From Parcubacteria group bacterium GW2011_GWA2_48_9 (GTDB taxonomy: Bacteria > Patescibacteriota > Patescibacteriia > UBA10025), in NCBI GenBank assembly GCA_001003705.1, contig LCPQ01000010.1, positions 66,752 to 107,892 on the forward strand: DNA of 41,141 nucleotides, written 5' to 3'. This document shows, in pieces, positions 25,754-33,367 of this stretch. Both the position numbers and the translations under genes were made by a program. The notes under the pieces were generated by a model. It was not told the DNA's origin and made no database searches. It worked only from the letters and a program-made list of their open reading frames with translations. The stretch's first letter is position 1; every line of letters begins with the position of its first letter.

Positions 25754-26575
25754 TCATCCCATAGGGACGATGTTAGTTGACAGGATGAGCGCGATGCCCA
25801 TGAATTCCCAGATGAACGCTGTCATGGCAAGCCTGTGCATAGACGAAGAAATAAACGCAACGTAGTGCAACAAGAGTGCAAACACCAGCCAGGTTGGGAG
25901 TTCGACCATAGAAAACTTCTTGCCAAGCAGGATGGTGAGAGCGACAGTAATGACGGCACTCGTGGCGATGGTTTCGCTACCATCCATCACAAGCCGTTTT
26001 ACAAGGGCAGAACTTTCCATTTGGTCTTTACTGTTTTCTCGGATGAGAAAGAGCCAGTACGTCAAGACCATCAGGAGGATTGGTGTCCATGAGAACCGTG
26101 TCCCACTGGCTATCCACCCAATGAGTACCGGCGTCGTGCAGACAAGGGCGACCATCGAGTTGAGAGGACCGTTCGTACCTCTCCGAGCCGTATAGAGGAC
26201 TATCAGGCCCCCAGCGGATGCGGTTGCCACCGTACATGAAATCGGTAGGTAATGTGCGGAGAGGTAGAAACTTCCCAGAAATGCGATGAACGCCTTGATA
26301 CCCCAAAAGTATGGCAGCTGAATACCGACGAAGTCATGCACGTGTCGCGTGTACGGCTGTGAATGGTTCTGAAATGCCGTGTGGTAAAAACTGCAGGCCA
26401 GAACAAGTAGTGCCATTGCCACCGCGGCGATTTGAACGGTAACGGTTGGTATCAGATTTCCCGTGGCAACCGCAGCGGAGACGATGACTCCGGCAGCGGC
26501 GGTGGCGCATGCGACAGGCCGAAAGATGGTAAAGAACGTTCTCGACATTCCGAGTAACATTTGTAGCGTTTTCAC
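25754..26575 (-). CDS. UbiA-like membrane protein with degenerate prenyltransferase motifs
   Basis: 273 residues from a GTG start with a perfect SD (AAGGAGGAGA). Seven to eight membrane helices and an N-terminal FFTIFRPVACATAAAG suggest the UbiA superfamily, which moves prenyl groups onto aromatic or glycerol acceptors. The second Asp-rich motif survives as RENSKDQMESS, but the first (NDxxDxxxD) is replaced by NHSQPYTRHVHD, so activity is doubtful. It has its own promoter and terminator. Another multi-helix membrane family cannot be excluded. Confidence 0.5.
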   Translation of the reverse strand: MKTLQMLLGMSRTFFTIFRPVACATAAAGVIVSAAVATGNLIPTVTVQIAAVAMALLVLACSFYHTAFQNHSQPYTRHVHDFVGIQLPYFWGIKAFIAFLGSFYLSAHYLPISCTVATASAGGLIVLYTARRGTNGPLNSMVALVCTTPVLIGWIASGTRFSWTPILLMVLTYWLFLIRENSKDQMESSALVKRLVMDGSETIATSAVITVALTILLGKKFSMVELPTWLVFALLLHYVAFISSSMHRLAMTAFIWEFMGIALILSTNIVPMG

Positions 26576-26614
26576 GTCGTCTCCTCCTTATATGAGCGGT
26601 TTCGGTTTTATGCC

Positions 26615-26643
26615 ACCTTATCGCAGCGTAAGTGCATTGTCAA
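26615..26643 (-). promoter_or_regulatory. promoter of the UbiA-like gene
   Basis: On the minus strand TTGACA (26643-26638), 17 nt, TAAGGT (26620-26615). Confidence 0.7.
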
Positions 26644-26677
26644 TAAGAAAACACCCCGCTTGCGTGAAGCGGGGGTT
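26644..26677 (-). terminator. terminator of the STAS gene
   Basis: On the minus strand CCCCGCTT-cacgc-AAGCGGGG is followed by TGTTTTC. It directly precedes the next promoter. Confidence 0.8.
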
Positions 26678-26703
26678 GTAGAACGAGGTTCATTGAACTT
26701 TCT

Positions 26704-27048
26704 TCAGCTAAGTGCGCCGACTGCCACCTCGACGCTTTCGTAGTTGAAGAGCTTTCGAGGTGCTTGAGCGGACTCGAGGAACTGTTTGATGCGATCGTTC
26801 GCATTGCAGAGAACAAGGTTTCCACCTACGCCTTGGGCACGCAACAGTGCTCCGAGAATGATCGCGAACCCATGTGGATTTAAGTGACCAACGTCGGCCA
26901 CGTCCAAGACGAAGTGACGGAGATTAGTTCCGGAACACTCGTCGATTACCGGATTGAGCAGTTCCCCTGTGTCGTCACCAAGGTGAGTGGTCCTAGCGAA
27001 CTTGATGACCGCCACTCGGCCCCGTATTTCCGATGTCGGTTTGTTCAT
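26704..27048 (-). CDS. STAS-domain protein without the usual phosphorylated serine
   Basis: 114 residues from ATG 27048. The fold matches STAS proteins (anti-sigma factor antagonists and MlaB-like proteins): RGRVAVIKFARTTHLGDD, LRHFVLDVADVGHLNPHGFA, GNLVLCNANDRIKQFLE. In SpoIIAA-type proteins the third segment reads D-S-(S/T)-G with a phosphorylatable Ser; here it is LNPHG, so partner switching by phosphorylation looks impossible. The SD (AAGGAAGG) lies in a hairpin (ACCGCC/GGCGGT around it), which could control translation. It has its own promoter and terminator. Confidence 0.6.
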   Translation of the reverse strand: MNKPTSEIRGRVAVIKFARTTHLGDDTGELLNPVIDECSGTNLRHFVLDVADVGHLNPHGFAIILGALLRAQGVGGNLVLCNANDRIKQFLESAQAPRKLFNYESVEVAVGALS

Positions 27049-27074
27049 GTGTACCGCCTTCCTTAGGCGGTTAA
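27049..27074 (-). promoter_or_regulatory. hairpin covering the STAS ribosome binding site
   Basis: In the mRNA ACCGCC pairs with GGCGGT around TAAGGAA. The SD AAGGAAGG spans the loop and the 3' arm, 8 nt before the ATG. Confidence 0.45.
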
Positions 27075-27108
27075 TGACCCATTGCCGTTTGTTTTCTGAC
27101 CTCAAATC

Positions 27109-27137
27109 ACTTTATCTACTATTGTGTGGTGTGTCAA
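27109..27137 (-). promoter_or_regulatory. promoter of the STAS gene
   Basis: On the minus strand TTGACA (27137-27132), 17 nt, TAAAGT (27114-27109). Confidence 0.7.
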
Positions 27138-27142
27138 TTAAG

Positions 27143-27171
27143 TTGTTTAATAGTGTGTTTTTTACTATACT
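27143..27171 (+). promoter_or_regulatory. promoter giving a leaderless mRNA for the 27179 gene
   Basis: TTGTTT (27143-27148), 17 nt, TATACT (27166-27171). The predicted start, 7 nt on, coincides with the ATG at 27179. Confidence 0.7.
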
Positions 27172-27178
27172 GAGTTAC

Positions 27179-27670
27179 ATGACGCAGTCTTTAGGGGACA
27201 ATTTGCCTATCATGCAAGGCATGCCAGAGGTTGATGATACGGTTGGAGGCGAGCATCTTTCATTCTACTGGCTGAGCACATGGGTTCCGCTCATATTGCT
27301 CATTGCCGGAGAGATTGTGCTTGTCTATATTGGCCTGCCCGTGTACGTGACCCGTATTATTGAAGCGGTATTTTTCACCATTGCTGCATTGTTGGTATTC
27401 CGCACTCGAAAAAAAATATTGACCGCCTCATATGCCGCTGCCTATGTAGGATTTATTGTGGGGATCGTTATCGTAGTCTTCGAGCTATTTACCGATCCGC
27501 ATATGTGGCGCTGGTTTAATCTCATTGCACGACCGCTATGGATGGCGGCGGCCGGGTTTATCGTGGGAGGGATCGCTGCCTTTACGATTAAGCGACTAAA
27601 CTCCTCACGTTCTTTGAACACTCCTTCGTATCCATTATCATCATTGAAAGGAGGTGATACACATGGATGA
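27179..27670 (+). CDS. four-helix membrane protein of unknown function
   Basis: 163 residues. A polar N-terminus of about 30 residues is followed by four membrane helices (WVPLILLIAGEIVLVYIGL; IIEAVFFTIAALLVF; AAAYVGFIVGIVIVVFEL; PLWMAAAGFIVGGIAAF). No known motif. Its mRNA should be leaderless. The 3' end overlaps the next gene by 8 nt and contains that gene's strong SD, so the two are coupled. Confidence 0.6.
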   Translation: MTQSLGDNLPIMQGMPEVDDTVGGEHLSFYWLSTWVPLILLIAGEIVLVYIGLPVYVTRIIEAVFFTIAALLVFRTRKKILTASYAAAYVGFIVGIVIVVFELFTDPHMWRWFNLIARPLWMAAAGFIVGGIAAFTIKRLNSSRSLNTPSYPLSSLKGGDTHG

Positions 27671-27986
27671 GCAAAAAATGCCGCAACAGGAGCAGCTTAC
27701 TTCGGAACGCAAACTTATGGCGGCCCTTTCCTATGTCTGGGGAATCAGCCTTATTATGTTGATATTGAAAAAAGATGATCCCTATATCCGTTTCCACGCA
27801 CGACAGGGATTTGTCATTTTTCTCTTGTGGTTTTTGGTGTTTATCTGGTTTATCGCGCTGTTTGTCTGGGCCGTCATCGTCCTTCTCTCACTTCTTGGAT
27901 TTTTCAAAGCGTTATCCGGAGAACGCTACCGCATTCCGATCATCGCCGATATTGCAGAGAAAGTTGTCCAGAAACTTAACCTCTAA
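27663..27986 (+). CDS. small membrane protein, DUF4870-like
   Basis: 107 residues from ATG 27663, fixed by a near-perfect SD (AAAGGAGGTGATA). After a charged N-terminus (ERKLMAALSYVWGI) comes the family-like segment DDPYIRFHARQGFVIFLLW and a second long hydrophobic region, then ALSGERYRIPIIADIAEK. This matches the DUF4870/Tic20-like group of small bacterial membrane proteins, whose role is unknown. A strong terminator follows. Confidence 0.7.
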   Translation: MDEQKMPQQEQLTSERKLMAALSYVWGISLIMLILKKDDPYIRFHARQGFVIFLLWFLVFIWFIALFVWAVIVLLSLLGFFKALSGERYRIPIIADIAEKVVQKLNL

Positions 27987-27992
27987 CCACGA

Positions 27993-28037
27993 ACCCCTTG
28001 CATACATTGGTTACACCCATTGCAGGGGGTTTTTTTG
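27993..28037 (+). terminator. terminator of the two small membrane protein genes
   Basis: AACCCCTTGCA pairs with TGCAGGGGGTT, followed by a run of T. Confidence 0.85.
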
Positions 28038-28050
28038 GGTTGCCCCCCCG

Positions 28051-28144
28051 TTAGAAAATTTTCTTAATACTTTCTTGACAGTCTCTGCGTTACTGGTGCA
28101 GAGAAACGCTTGCCTTGCATGGACGCTTGAAAAAATTTTCTAAC
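28051..28144. repeat. inverted repeat with nested hairpin upstream of ppsA
   Basis: Perfect 13-bp arms, GTTAGAAAATTTT (28051-28063) and AAAATTTTCTAAC (28132-28144), enclose a second hairpin TCTCTGC/GCAGAGA (28082-28104). It stops 4 nt before the ppsA -35. The shape resembles a miniature element or an operator region. No coding frame lies inside. Confidence 0.5.
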
Positions 28145-28148
28145 AGGG

Positions 28149-28177
28149 TTGCTAGAAACTGATTTTTTTGTTATACT
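28149..28177 (+). promoter_or_regulatory. promoter of ppsA
   Basis: TTGCTA (28149-28154), 17 nt, TATACT (28172-28177). The leader is about 33 nt without SD. Confidence 0.7.
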
Positions 28178-28216
28178 TTATTTCACAGACTGTAATTTTT
28201 TATCCAAAAAACCCAC

Positions 28217-30628
28217 ATGTCCACACCATCCCGAAGCAAACGTTTTATTCTATGGTTCCGTGAATTAGGTATCCGTGATGTTCCTCTCGTAGGGGGTAAG
28301 AACGCGTCGCTCGGGGAAATGTACCAAAAGCTTGTCGGGAAGGGTGTAAGTATTCCGAACGGCTTTGCCATTACGGCACACGCCTATTTTTATCTTTTGG
28401 AAAAAGCCGGTATCCGGGATGATATTAAACGCGTCCTGAAAGATTTGAATACCCACGATATTAGAAACTTGCAAGCCCACGGAAAAAAAGTCCGTGAGTT
28501 GATCATGAGTACGACCTTCCCGAAGGATCTTGAGAACTTGATCGTCGAGAATTACCGCAAACTTGAGAAACAGTACGGGAAGGGTGTCGATGTTGCTGTC
28601 CGTTCGTCAGCCACTGCAGAAGATTTGCCCGATGCGTCATTTGCAGGCCAACAGGAAACGTATTTGAATATTCGTGGGCCCAAAGCGTTACTTGAAGCGT
28701 GTAAAAAATGTTTTGCTTCACTCTTTACCGATCGGGCAGTAAGCTATCGTGTAGATAAGCACTTCGATCATTTTTCCATCGGACTGTCTATAGGGGTGCA
28801 AAAGATGGTGCGGTCTGACAAAGGCGCTTCCGGCGTCATGTTTTCAATTGACACCGAATCGGGGCATAAAGACATGGTCCTCATTAATGCATCGTACGGT
28901 CTCGGAGAAAATATCGTGCAGGGCGCAGTCAGTCCAGACGAATATTATATTCACAAGCCAACCCTGAAAAAAGGTTTTAATTCTATCGTGTCGAAAGCGC
29001 TCGGTACGAAGAAGATTAAGATGATTTATTCTACTGGCGCTAAGCCGACGGTAAATATTTCAGTCAAAGATGCCGACCGCCGCCGCTTCTGTATCACTGA
29101 TAAAGAAGCACTGAAACTTGCAAAATGGGCGTGTATTATTGAAGACCACTATACGAAAGAAGCCGGACACTTCAAACCCATGGATATGGAATGGGCGAAG
29201 GACGGTGTGACAGGGCAATTGTTTATCGTCCAGGCCCGTCCGGAAACCGTAGTATCACAACGTGATGCCAGCGTACTCGAACATTACACCCTGGTAAAGA
29301 AAGGCAAACCGCTCGCGTCGGGCTCTCCCGTCGGAGCAAAGATCGGCGTCGGGCGCGCGAACGTCATTAAGGATGTTAAGCAGATTTTACAGTTCAAAAA
29401 AGGCGATGTACTCATCACTAAGATGACTGATCCGGACTGGGAGCCGATCATGAAAATCGCCTCAGCTATCGTTACCGATGAGGGCGGCCGGACATCGCAT
29501 GCGGCTATCGTGAGCCGTGAGCTCGGTATTCCCGCGATTGTCGGCGCTGAAGATGCCACGAAGCGCATTCCACACGGCAAAGACATCACCGTCAGCTGTT
29601 CGGAAGGCGATATAGGGTATGTCTACGCCGGAAGGTTGCCTTTCAAAGTGAAGAAAACCAGCCTAAAAAATCTTCACCGTCCGAAAAAAACCAAGATCAA
29701 GATGATTTTTGGCACACCGGAACTCGCGTTCCAAACATCTCATATTCCTAATGACGGTGTCGGACTGGCTCGTGAAGAATTCATCATCAATTCGTATATC
29801 AAGGTTCACCCGATGGCGCTCGTGAAGTATCCACATTTGAAGGACAGGGCAGCTATTAAAGAGATCGACGCCCTCACGACCGGATATCAAGACAAGAAAC
29901 AATACTACGTCGATAAGCTCTCATATGGCATTGCCACCATTGCAGCGGCGTTTTATCCCCGTGAAGTAATTGTCCGACTCGCTGATTTTCGTTCAAATGA
30001 ATACGCGGAACTGATTGGCGGAAAAGAGTTCGAGCCTGATGAGCGCAATCCCATGATCGGTTGGAGAGGCGCTTCCCGTTATTACGATCCAAAGTATCGA
30101 CCCGCGTTTGATCTCGAATGCAAAGCGTTGAAACGTGTCCGCGATGAAATGGGGTTAGTCAACGTGAAGGTGATGGTACCATTCTGCCGTACCGTGGAAG
30201 AAGGGAAAAAGGTTATTCAAGTAATGGCATTGAACGGCTTGAAACAACACGTCAACGGTTTAGAAGTGTATGTCATGTGCGAAATCCCATCGAATGTCGT
30301 GCTTGCCGATCAATTTAGCAAAGTCTTCGACGGATTCTCTATTGGTTCGAACGATTTAACACAGCTTACCCTCGGACTGGACCGTGATTCGGGAATCGTC
30401 GCTCACGTTGGAAATGAGAACAATGAAGCGGTGAAACGACTCGTACAGCAGGTTATTCGCACTGCGAAAAAATACCACCGCCACATCGGTATTTGTGGAC
30501 AGGCGCCGTCCGACTTTCCCGACTTCGCGAAATTCCTCCTGAAGCACGGCATTGATTCGATCTCATTGAATCCGGATGTAATTATTGAAACGACCATGGC
30601 GTTAGCGCGTGCTGAGAAAAAGACGTAA
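28217..30628 (+). CDS. ppsA: phosphoenolpyruvate synthase (pyruvate, water dikinase)
   Basis: 803 residues, the normal length. The enzyme makes phosphoenolpyruvate from pyruvate and ATP (yielding AMP and phosphate) and can work in reverse in some anaerobes. In order: ATP-grasp domain (VGGKNASLGEM, VRSSATAEDLPDASFAGQQ), the swivelling domain with the phosphorylated His in GGRTSHAAIVSRELGIPA (His 428), and the TIM barrel with LGLDRDSG and the catalytic Cys in GICGQAPSD (about residue 760). In a fermentative Patescibacterium it would sit at the end of lower glycolysis. Confidence 0.96.
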   Translation: MSTPSRSKRFILWFRELGIRDVPLVGGKNASLGEMYQKLVGKGVSIPNGFAITAHAYFYLLEKAGIRDDIKRVLKDLNTHDIRNLQAHGKKVRELIMSTTFPKDLENLIVENYRKLEKQYGKGVDVAVRSSATAEDLPDASFAGQQETYLNIRGPKALLEACKKCFASLFTDRAVSYRVDKHFDHFSIGLSIGVQKMVRSDKGASGVMFSIDTESGHKDMVLINASYGLGENIVQGAVSPDEYYIHKPTLKKGFNSIVSKALGTKKIKMIYSTGAKPTVNISVKDADRRRFCITDKEALKLAKWACIIEDHYTKEAGHFKPMDMEWAKDGVTGQLFIVQARPETVVSQRDASVLEHYTLVKKGKPLASGSPVGAKIGVGRANVIKDVKQILQFKKGDVLITKMTDPDWEPIMKIASAIVTDEGGRTSHAAIVSRELGIPAIVGAEDATKRIPHGKDITVSCSEGDIGYVYAGRLPFKVKKTSLKNLHRPKKTKIKMIFGTPELAFQTSHIPNDGVGLAREEFIINSYIKVHPMALVKYPHLKDRAAIKEIDALTTGYQDKKQYYVDKLSYGIATIAAAFYPREVIVRLADFRSNEYAELIGGKEFEPDERNPMIGWRGASRYYDPKYRPAFDLECKALKRVRDEMGLVNVKVMVPFCRTVEEGKKVIQVMALNGLKQHVNGLEVYVMCEIPSNVVLADQFSKVFDGFSIGSNDLTQLTLGLDRDSGIVAHVGNENNEAVKRLVQQVIRTAKKYHRHIGICGQAPSDFPDFAKFLLKHGIDSISLNPDVIIETTMALARAEKKT

Positions 30629-30640
30629 CGCACTGGCTGC

Positions 30641-32365
30641 ATGTTACCAAACCATATGCGGCGCATAAAAATCATTCCAACGGTACTAGTCGTTGGTGTA
30701 GTGCTTATTTCAGCCATTTTCCTTTTTTCAACCGTCAATGCAAAAAGCCCGCCTTTACTAGAGGGGGCGCGACTTATCGAACCTTCTGCAGGCAGCGTGA
30801 TTAGTGGTGCCGTACCTTTCGAAGCTGACCTCGCGGATGGATCTCCCGATGATGATACCGTAGTCGCATTTACCATTTACCGTAAACTTGGCGGCGCTCC
30901 AGAGGAGGGCCGTTTTTGTTTTTTATCTCCGACAGCGACTCATGTGAGTGGAACCGATCGATGGCGCGTTGACAGTGTTGATACAACGAAAGTAACAGGC
31001 AACTGTTCTTCGTCACTTGTTGGGTGGGGAACGGTATTCGTACCAGAGGATGGGACCTATCGTTTTGGTTTATGGGTGGATGGGACTGAATATGTAACTG
31101 AACAAGAAATCACCGTTGAAAATGGCGTTATCACTCCTGAGGAGCCTACGGTGAATCGCAATACGAATACCGACACCAATCAGAATAGTAATAGTGGTAC
31201 GAATAACAGCAACACCAACTTGAATACTGGTAATATAAATACGAACAGTGGTGGAAATGTGAACACAAACCAAAACACGAATACACCGGTGAATTCTGGC
31301 GGGCTGGCAACCAACGCAAATACGAACACTGGGGCTACTAACAATACAAATAGTCAGCCGCCTGAAAACTCCCAACTTCCAGAGGAGCAAAGTCCCTCGA
31401 TTTCTTTTCTCAAGCCGTCTTCTGGTGCGACGGTAAGTGAGAATGTTGAAGTGGCGGTAGCGGTGGATAATGCACCAAACATCCAAGAGGTAGTCTACTC
31501 AGTGTACAGTCGGAGTGTGTGGTACACGATTGGACGCGCTTCGGCATCCGGAACTATGTGGTCGCTCTCATGGGACACGAGGGCACTACCTGATGGTGTC
31601 GTATATGGGGTGATGCGCGCGTATCTGACTGATGGGAGAATATACGCATCGGAAATCAGGCAGTTTACCATCGCTAACAGTGGGGCTGAACCGACTAATG
31701 AAAATGAAAATACGAATGTGTCGCCGCCTGGCAGCTCAAATACTAATATTCCGCCAGACGGGACTGACGGAGTATCAGGTCCTCCCGTTCCGGACACAGA
31801 CAACGACGGCATCTCAGATGAAGAAGAAATTATACGTGGTACTGATCCCCATGTTCCTGGAGTCATTGTACGGCGAGGCCGGACGTTTACACTTCTTCCC
31901 GCTTCGCAGCCGATCTCGAGTGGGGATACGGATGATACCATTCGTGTCGTAAAGGTGATCGGCCCTGGTATTGTCACTGATAACGATTCTGAGGAGATAC
32001 AAGAGCAGTATATATTCAGCGGCGTAGGATTACCCTTAGACTACCTTTCACTGTTTGTCTACAGCGACAATCCTTTTGTCGCCCCTGTGCAAGTAAACGG
32101 CATTGGCACGTGGATAACACCGTTAAACGTTCAATTGGAAACGGGTGAACATACTGCGTATGTCGCTGTCGTTAATAACAAAGGAAAGGTGGTACGTAAA
32201 AGTCAGCCGTTCGCGTTTACAGTAGATCCCGATGCGCTGAAACGTTCTCAAAAAAAAGAAATTCCCTGGCTGTGGATCGGTATCGGTGCTGCAGTCCTTG
32301 CAGGGTTGGTGACAGGCGGTTTTTTCTTCATGAGAAAAGCGGAGAAGGGCGTGAAGGGAGAGTAG
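30641..32365 (+). CDS. C-terminally anchored surface protein with Asn-Thr repeats, Ig-like domain and TSP3 motif
   Basis: 574 residues (an in-frame ATG at 30656 is also possible). An N-terminal signal sequence (IIPTVLVVGVVLISAIFLF) is followed by a beta domain (45-160), an Asn-Thr-rich spacer (165-245), an Ig-like domain (SISFLKPSSGATVSENVEV, 255-345), a second short Asn-Thr stretch, one TSP3-type calcium motif (DTDNDGISDEEE), a further beta domain and a C-terminal membrane helix (WLWIGIGAAVLAGLVTGGFF) with a basic tail. The bulk therefore lies outside the cell. The spacer composition matches the 4041-5066 protein, but the topology is the reverse. It ends in TAG, six codons before TGA. Confidence 0.82.
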   Translation: MLPNHMRRIKIIPTVLVVGVVLISAIFLFSTVNAKSPPLLEGARLIEPSAGSVISGAVPFEADLADGSPDDDTVVAFTIYRKLGGAPEEGRFCFLSPTATHVSGTDRWRVDSVDTTKVTGNCSSSLVGWGTVFVPEDGTYRFGLWVDGTEYVTEQEITVENGVITPEEPTVNRNTNTDTNQNSNSGTNNSNTNLNTGNINTNSGGNVNTNQNTNTPVNSGGLATNANTNTGATNNTNSQPPENSQLPEEQSPSISFLKPSSGATVSENVEVAVAVDNAPNIQEVVYSVYSRSVWYTIGRASASGTMWSLSWDTRALPDGVVYGVMRAYLTDGRIYASEIRQFTIANSGAEPTNENENTNVSPPGSSNTNIPPDGTDGVSGPPVPDTDNDGISDEEEIIRGTDPHVPGVIVRRGRTFTLLPASQPISSGDTDDTIRVVKVIGPGIVTDNDSEEIQEQYIFSGVGLPLDYLSLFVYSDNPFVAPVQVNGIGTWITPLNVQLETGEHTAYVAVVNNKGKVVRKSQPFAFTVDPDALKRSQKKEIPWLWIGIGAAVLAGLVTGGFFFMRKAEKGVKGE

Positions 32366-32377
32366 TCAGAAGCGGGA

Positions 32378-32405
32378 GAGCATTGAGCTTAGCGCAAAGA
32401 GTCAG
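32378..32405. repeat. 7-nt-period tract behind the surface protein
   Basis: Units gagcatt, gagctta, gcgcaaa, gagtcag start at 32378, 32385, 32392 and 32399, 13 nt behind the stop. Confidence 0.45.
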
Positions 32406-32433
32406 AATTTTCTCGCAAGACTTGATATCTTTG

Positions 32434-32461
32434 GCAAGCCAGCAAGTCGGCGAGCCGACTC
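32434..32461. repeat. 8-nt-period tract, core GCAAG/GCGAG
   Basis: GCAAG, GCAAG and GCGAG start at 32434, 32442 and 32450, 8 nt apart. The core matches the 7893 tract. The 3' part also forms AGTCGG/CCGACT. Confidence 0.45.
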
Positions 32462-32511
32462 TAATCACTTAGAGCGTACTCTTTCTAGAGTGAGATCCGT
32501 TTTCGTTCTCG

Positions 32512-32547
32512 AAAAAAAAGGAGGGGCGAACCGTGAAGGCTCGCCCC
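32512..32547 (-). terminator. terminator of the small minus-strand gene
   Basis: On the minus strand GGGGCGA pairs with TCGCCCC and is followed by CCTTTTTTTTC. Confidence 0.88.
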
Positions 32548-32599
32548 GTGTCCATGTGGTGGAGTCCAACCCATGCCTCATTGGAATTGAGGAGGGCAA

Positions 32600-32779
32600 T
32601 TACGAGGGCCCCACCCCGGGCCTATCGCAAACCCTCAGCAGGTCGAAACAAAAGGTGTCCGAGGTTGCGACCGTGACGGTGCATCCCGAGGTTTCGAGAT
32701 GCAGTACAGTGTAGGGGATGACCGCCACAGATGGCCCGGGAGAGGTAGATCTACCAGACAGACTTTTCTGAAAGAGCAT
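32600..32779 (-). CDS. 59-residue protein with complete expression signals, no recognised family
   Basis: An ATG at 32779 follows a perfect SD (AGGAGG, 5-nt spacing). The frame is open for 59 codons to TAA, a -35/-10 lies 40-70 nt upstream and a strong terminator follows. The product has three Cys, an N-terminus rich in Ser, Gly and Pro (SLSGRSTSPGPS) and a beta-like centre (AVIPYTVLHLETSGCTVTVA, then TFCFDLLRVC). No signal peptide or membrane helix. The signals make a real gene likely; the role is unknown. Confidence 0.6.
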   Translation of the reverse strand: MLFQKSLSGRSTSPGPSVAVIPYTVLHLETSGCTVTVATSDTFCFDLLRVCDRPGVGPS

Positions 32780-32818
32780 ACCGACCTCCTGGGTGTTGAG
32801 ACCGAGATTTATATAAGT

Positions 32819-32847
32819 GTTCTATACCCCCACCGAACGAATGTCAA
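32819..32847 (-). promoter_or_regulatory. promoter of the 59-residue gene
   Basis: On the minus strand TTGACA (32847-32842), then TAGAAC at 17 nt or TATAGA at 15 nt spacing. Confidence 0.55.
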
Positions 32848-32900
32848 GGGGCGCTTTTCTTTTTCAAAAACGGCCGCTATGGTATAGTGTCCGTTATCAT

Positions 32901-32974
32901 GGAGAGGTCGCATACCACCGCTTCTAGCGGGGCCCCGCAAAATGCGGTGGGTGGACGAGTGCGCTTGCTTGGCT
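32901..32974 (+). pseudogene. tRNA-Ser 5' half, interrupted by a palindrome
   Basis: GGAGAGGTCGCATA (32901-32914) and GTGGACGAGTGCGCTTGCTT (32951-32970) match the 5' half of the intact tRNA-Ser at 33253 up to the anticodon loop, with one difference in the D-loop. A palindrome (CCACCGC/GCGGTGG, 32915-32950) sits in the D-loop. A -10 (TATAGT, 32883-32888) lies 12 nt upstream, so the old tRNA promoter is probably still there. The homology stops in the anticodon loop, where another palindrome begins. Confidence 0.7.
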
Positions 32975-33005
32975 ACCGCCTCCGGCGGGGTCCCGCAAGA
33001 GGCGG
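32975..33005. repeat. GC-rich palindrome at the tRNA 5'-half break point
   Basis: ACCGCCTCCGGCGGG (32975-32989), then GTCCCGC and the outer arm of the larger palindrome CCGCCTC/GAGGCGG. The same 15-mer is at 33353-33367 and 13977-13991. Confidence 0.7.
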
Positions 33006-33029
33006 GAGAGCAGAGTAATCTGAAAAGGT

Positions 33030-33218
33030 ATGTACACGGTCTATATTATTCAGAGTCAAAAGACATTACATTATTACATCGGGGTTACCCGGGAAATCAA
33101 TCAACGTATGCGCCATCACAACAGCGGGGCGAATCGGTCCACAAAAGGAAAAGGACCTTGGAGGTTGGTTTATCGAGAGGTATGTCAGGATAAACAATCT
33201 GCGTGGCGAAGCTTTTAA
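33030..33218 (+). CDS. GIY-YIG nuclease domain protein, C-terminus truncated
   Basis: 62 residues beginning YTVYIIQSQKTLHYYIGVTR, the GIY-YIG signature of small stand-alone nucleases, which are usually 80-100 residues long. The frame stops early. One of the other frames continues with RGEAFKKLILK, which looks like the missing helix, so a frameshift near 33205 is likely. The gene sits between the two halves of a broken tRNA-Ser and 34 nt before an intact tRNA-Ser. It may be the remnant of an element that moved into the tRNA gene. Confidence 0.65.
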   Translation: MYTVYIIQSQKTLHYYIGVTREINQRMRHHNSGANRSTKGKGPWRLVYREVCQDKQSAWRSF

Positions 33219-33252
33219 GAAGCTAATATTGAAATAATTCCCTGCCCATGGC

Positions 33253-33342
33253 GGAGAGGTCGCATAGTGGCCGAGTGCGCTTGCTTGGAAAGCAAGTGTC
33301 TACGAAAGTGGACCGCGAGTTCGAATCTCGCCCTCTCCGCCA
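33253..33342 (+). tRNA. tRNA-Ser (anticodon GGA)
   Basis: The acceptor stem GGAGAGG/CCTCTCC, a D-arm GCA/TGC, an anticodon arm CTTGC-TTGGAAA-GCAAG with GGA, a long class II variable arm (GTC..GAAA..GGAC type), a T-arm GCGAG-TTCGAAT-CTCGC, discriminator G and an encoded CCA are all present. The long variable arm and the anticodon identify tRNA-Ser reading UCC/UCU. Confidence 0.95.
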
Positions 33343-33352
33343 TGAGCAGTTC

Positions 33353-33367
33353 ACCGCCTCCGGCGGG
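33353..33367. repeat. GC-rich palindrome at the tRNA 3'-half break point
   Basis: ACCGCCTCCGGCGGG, identical to 32975-32989. It adjoins the tRNA 3' half. Confidence 0.7.
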
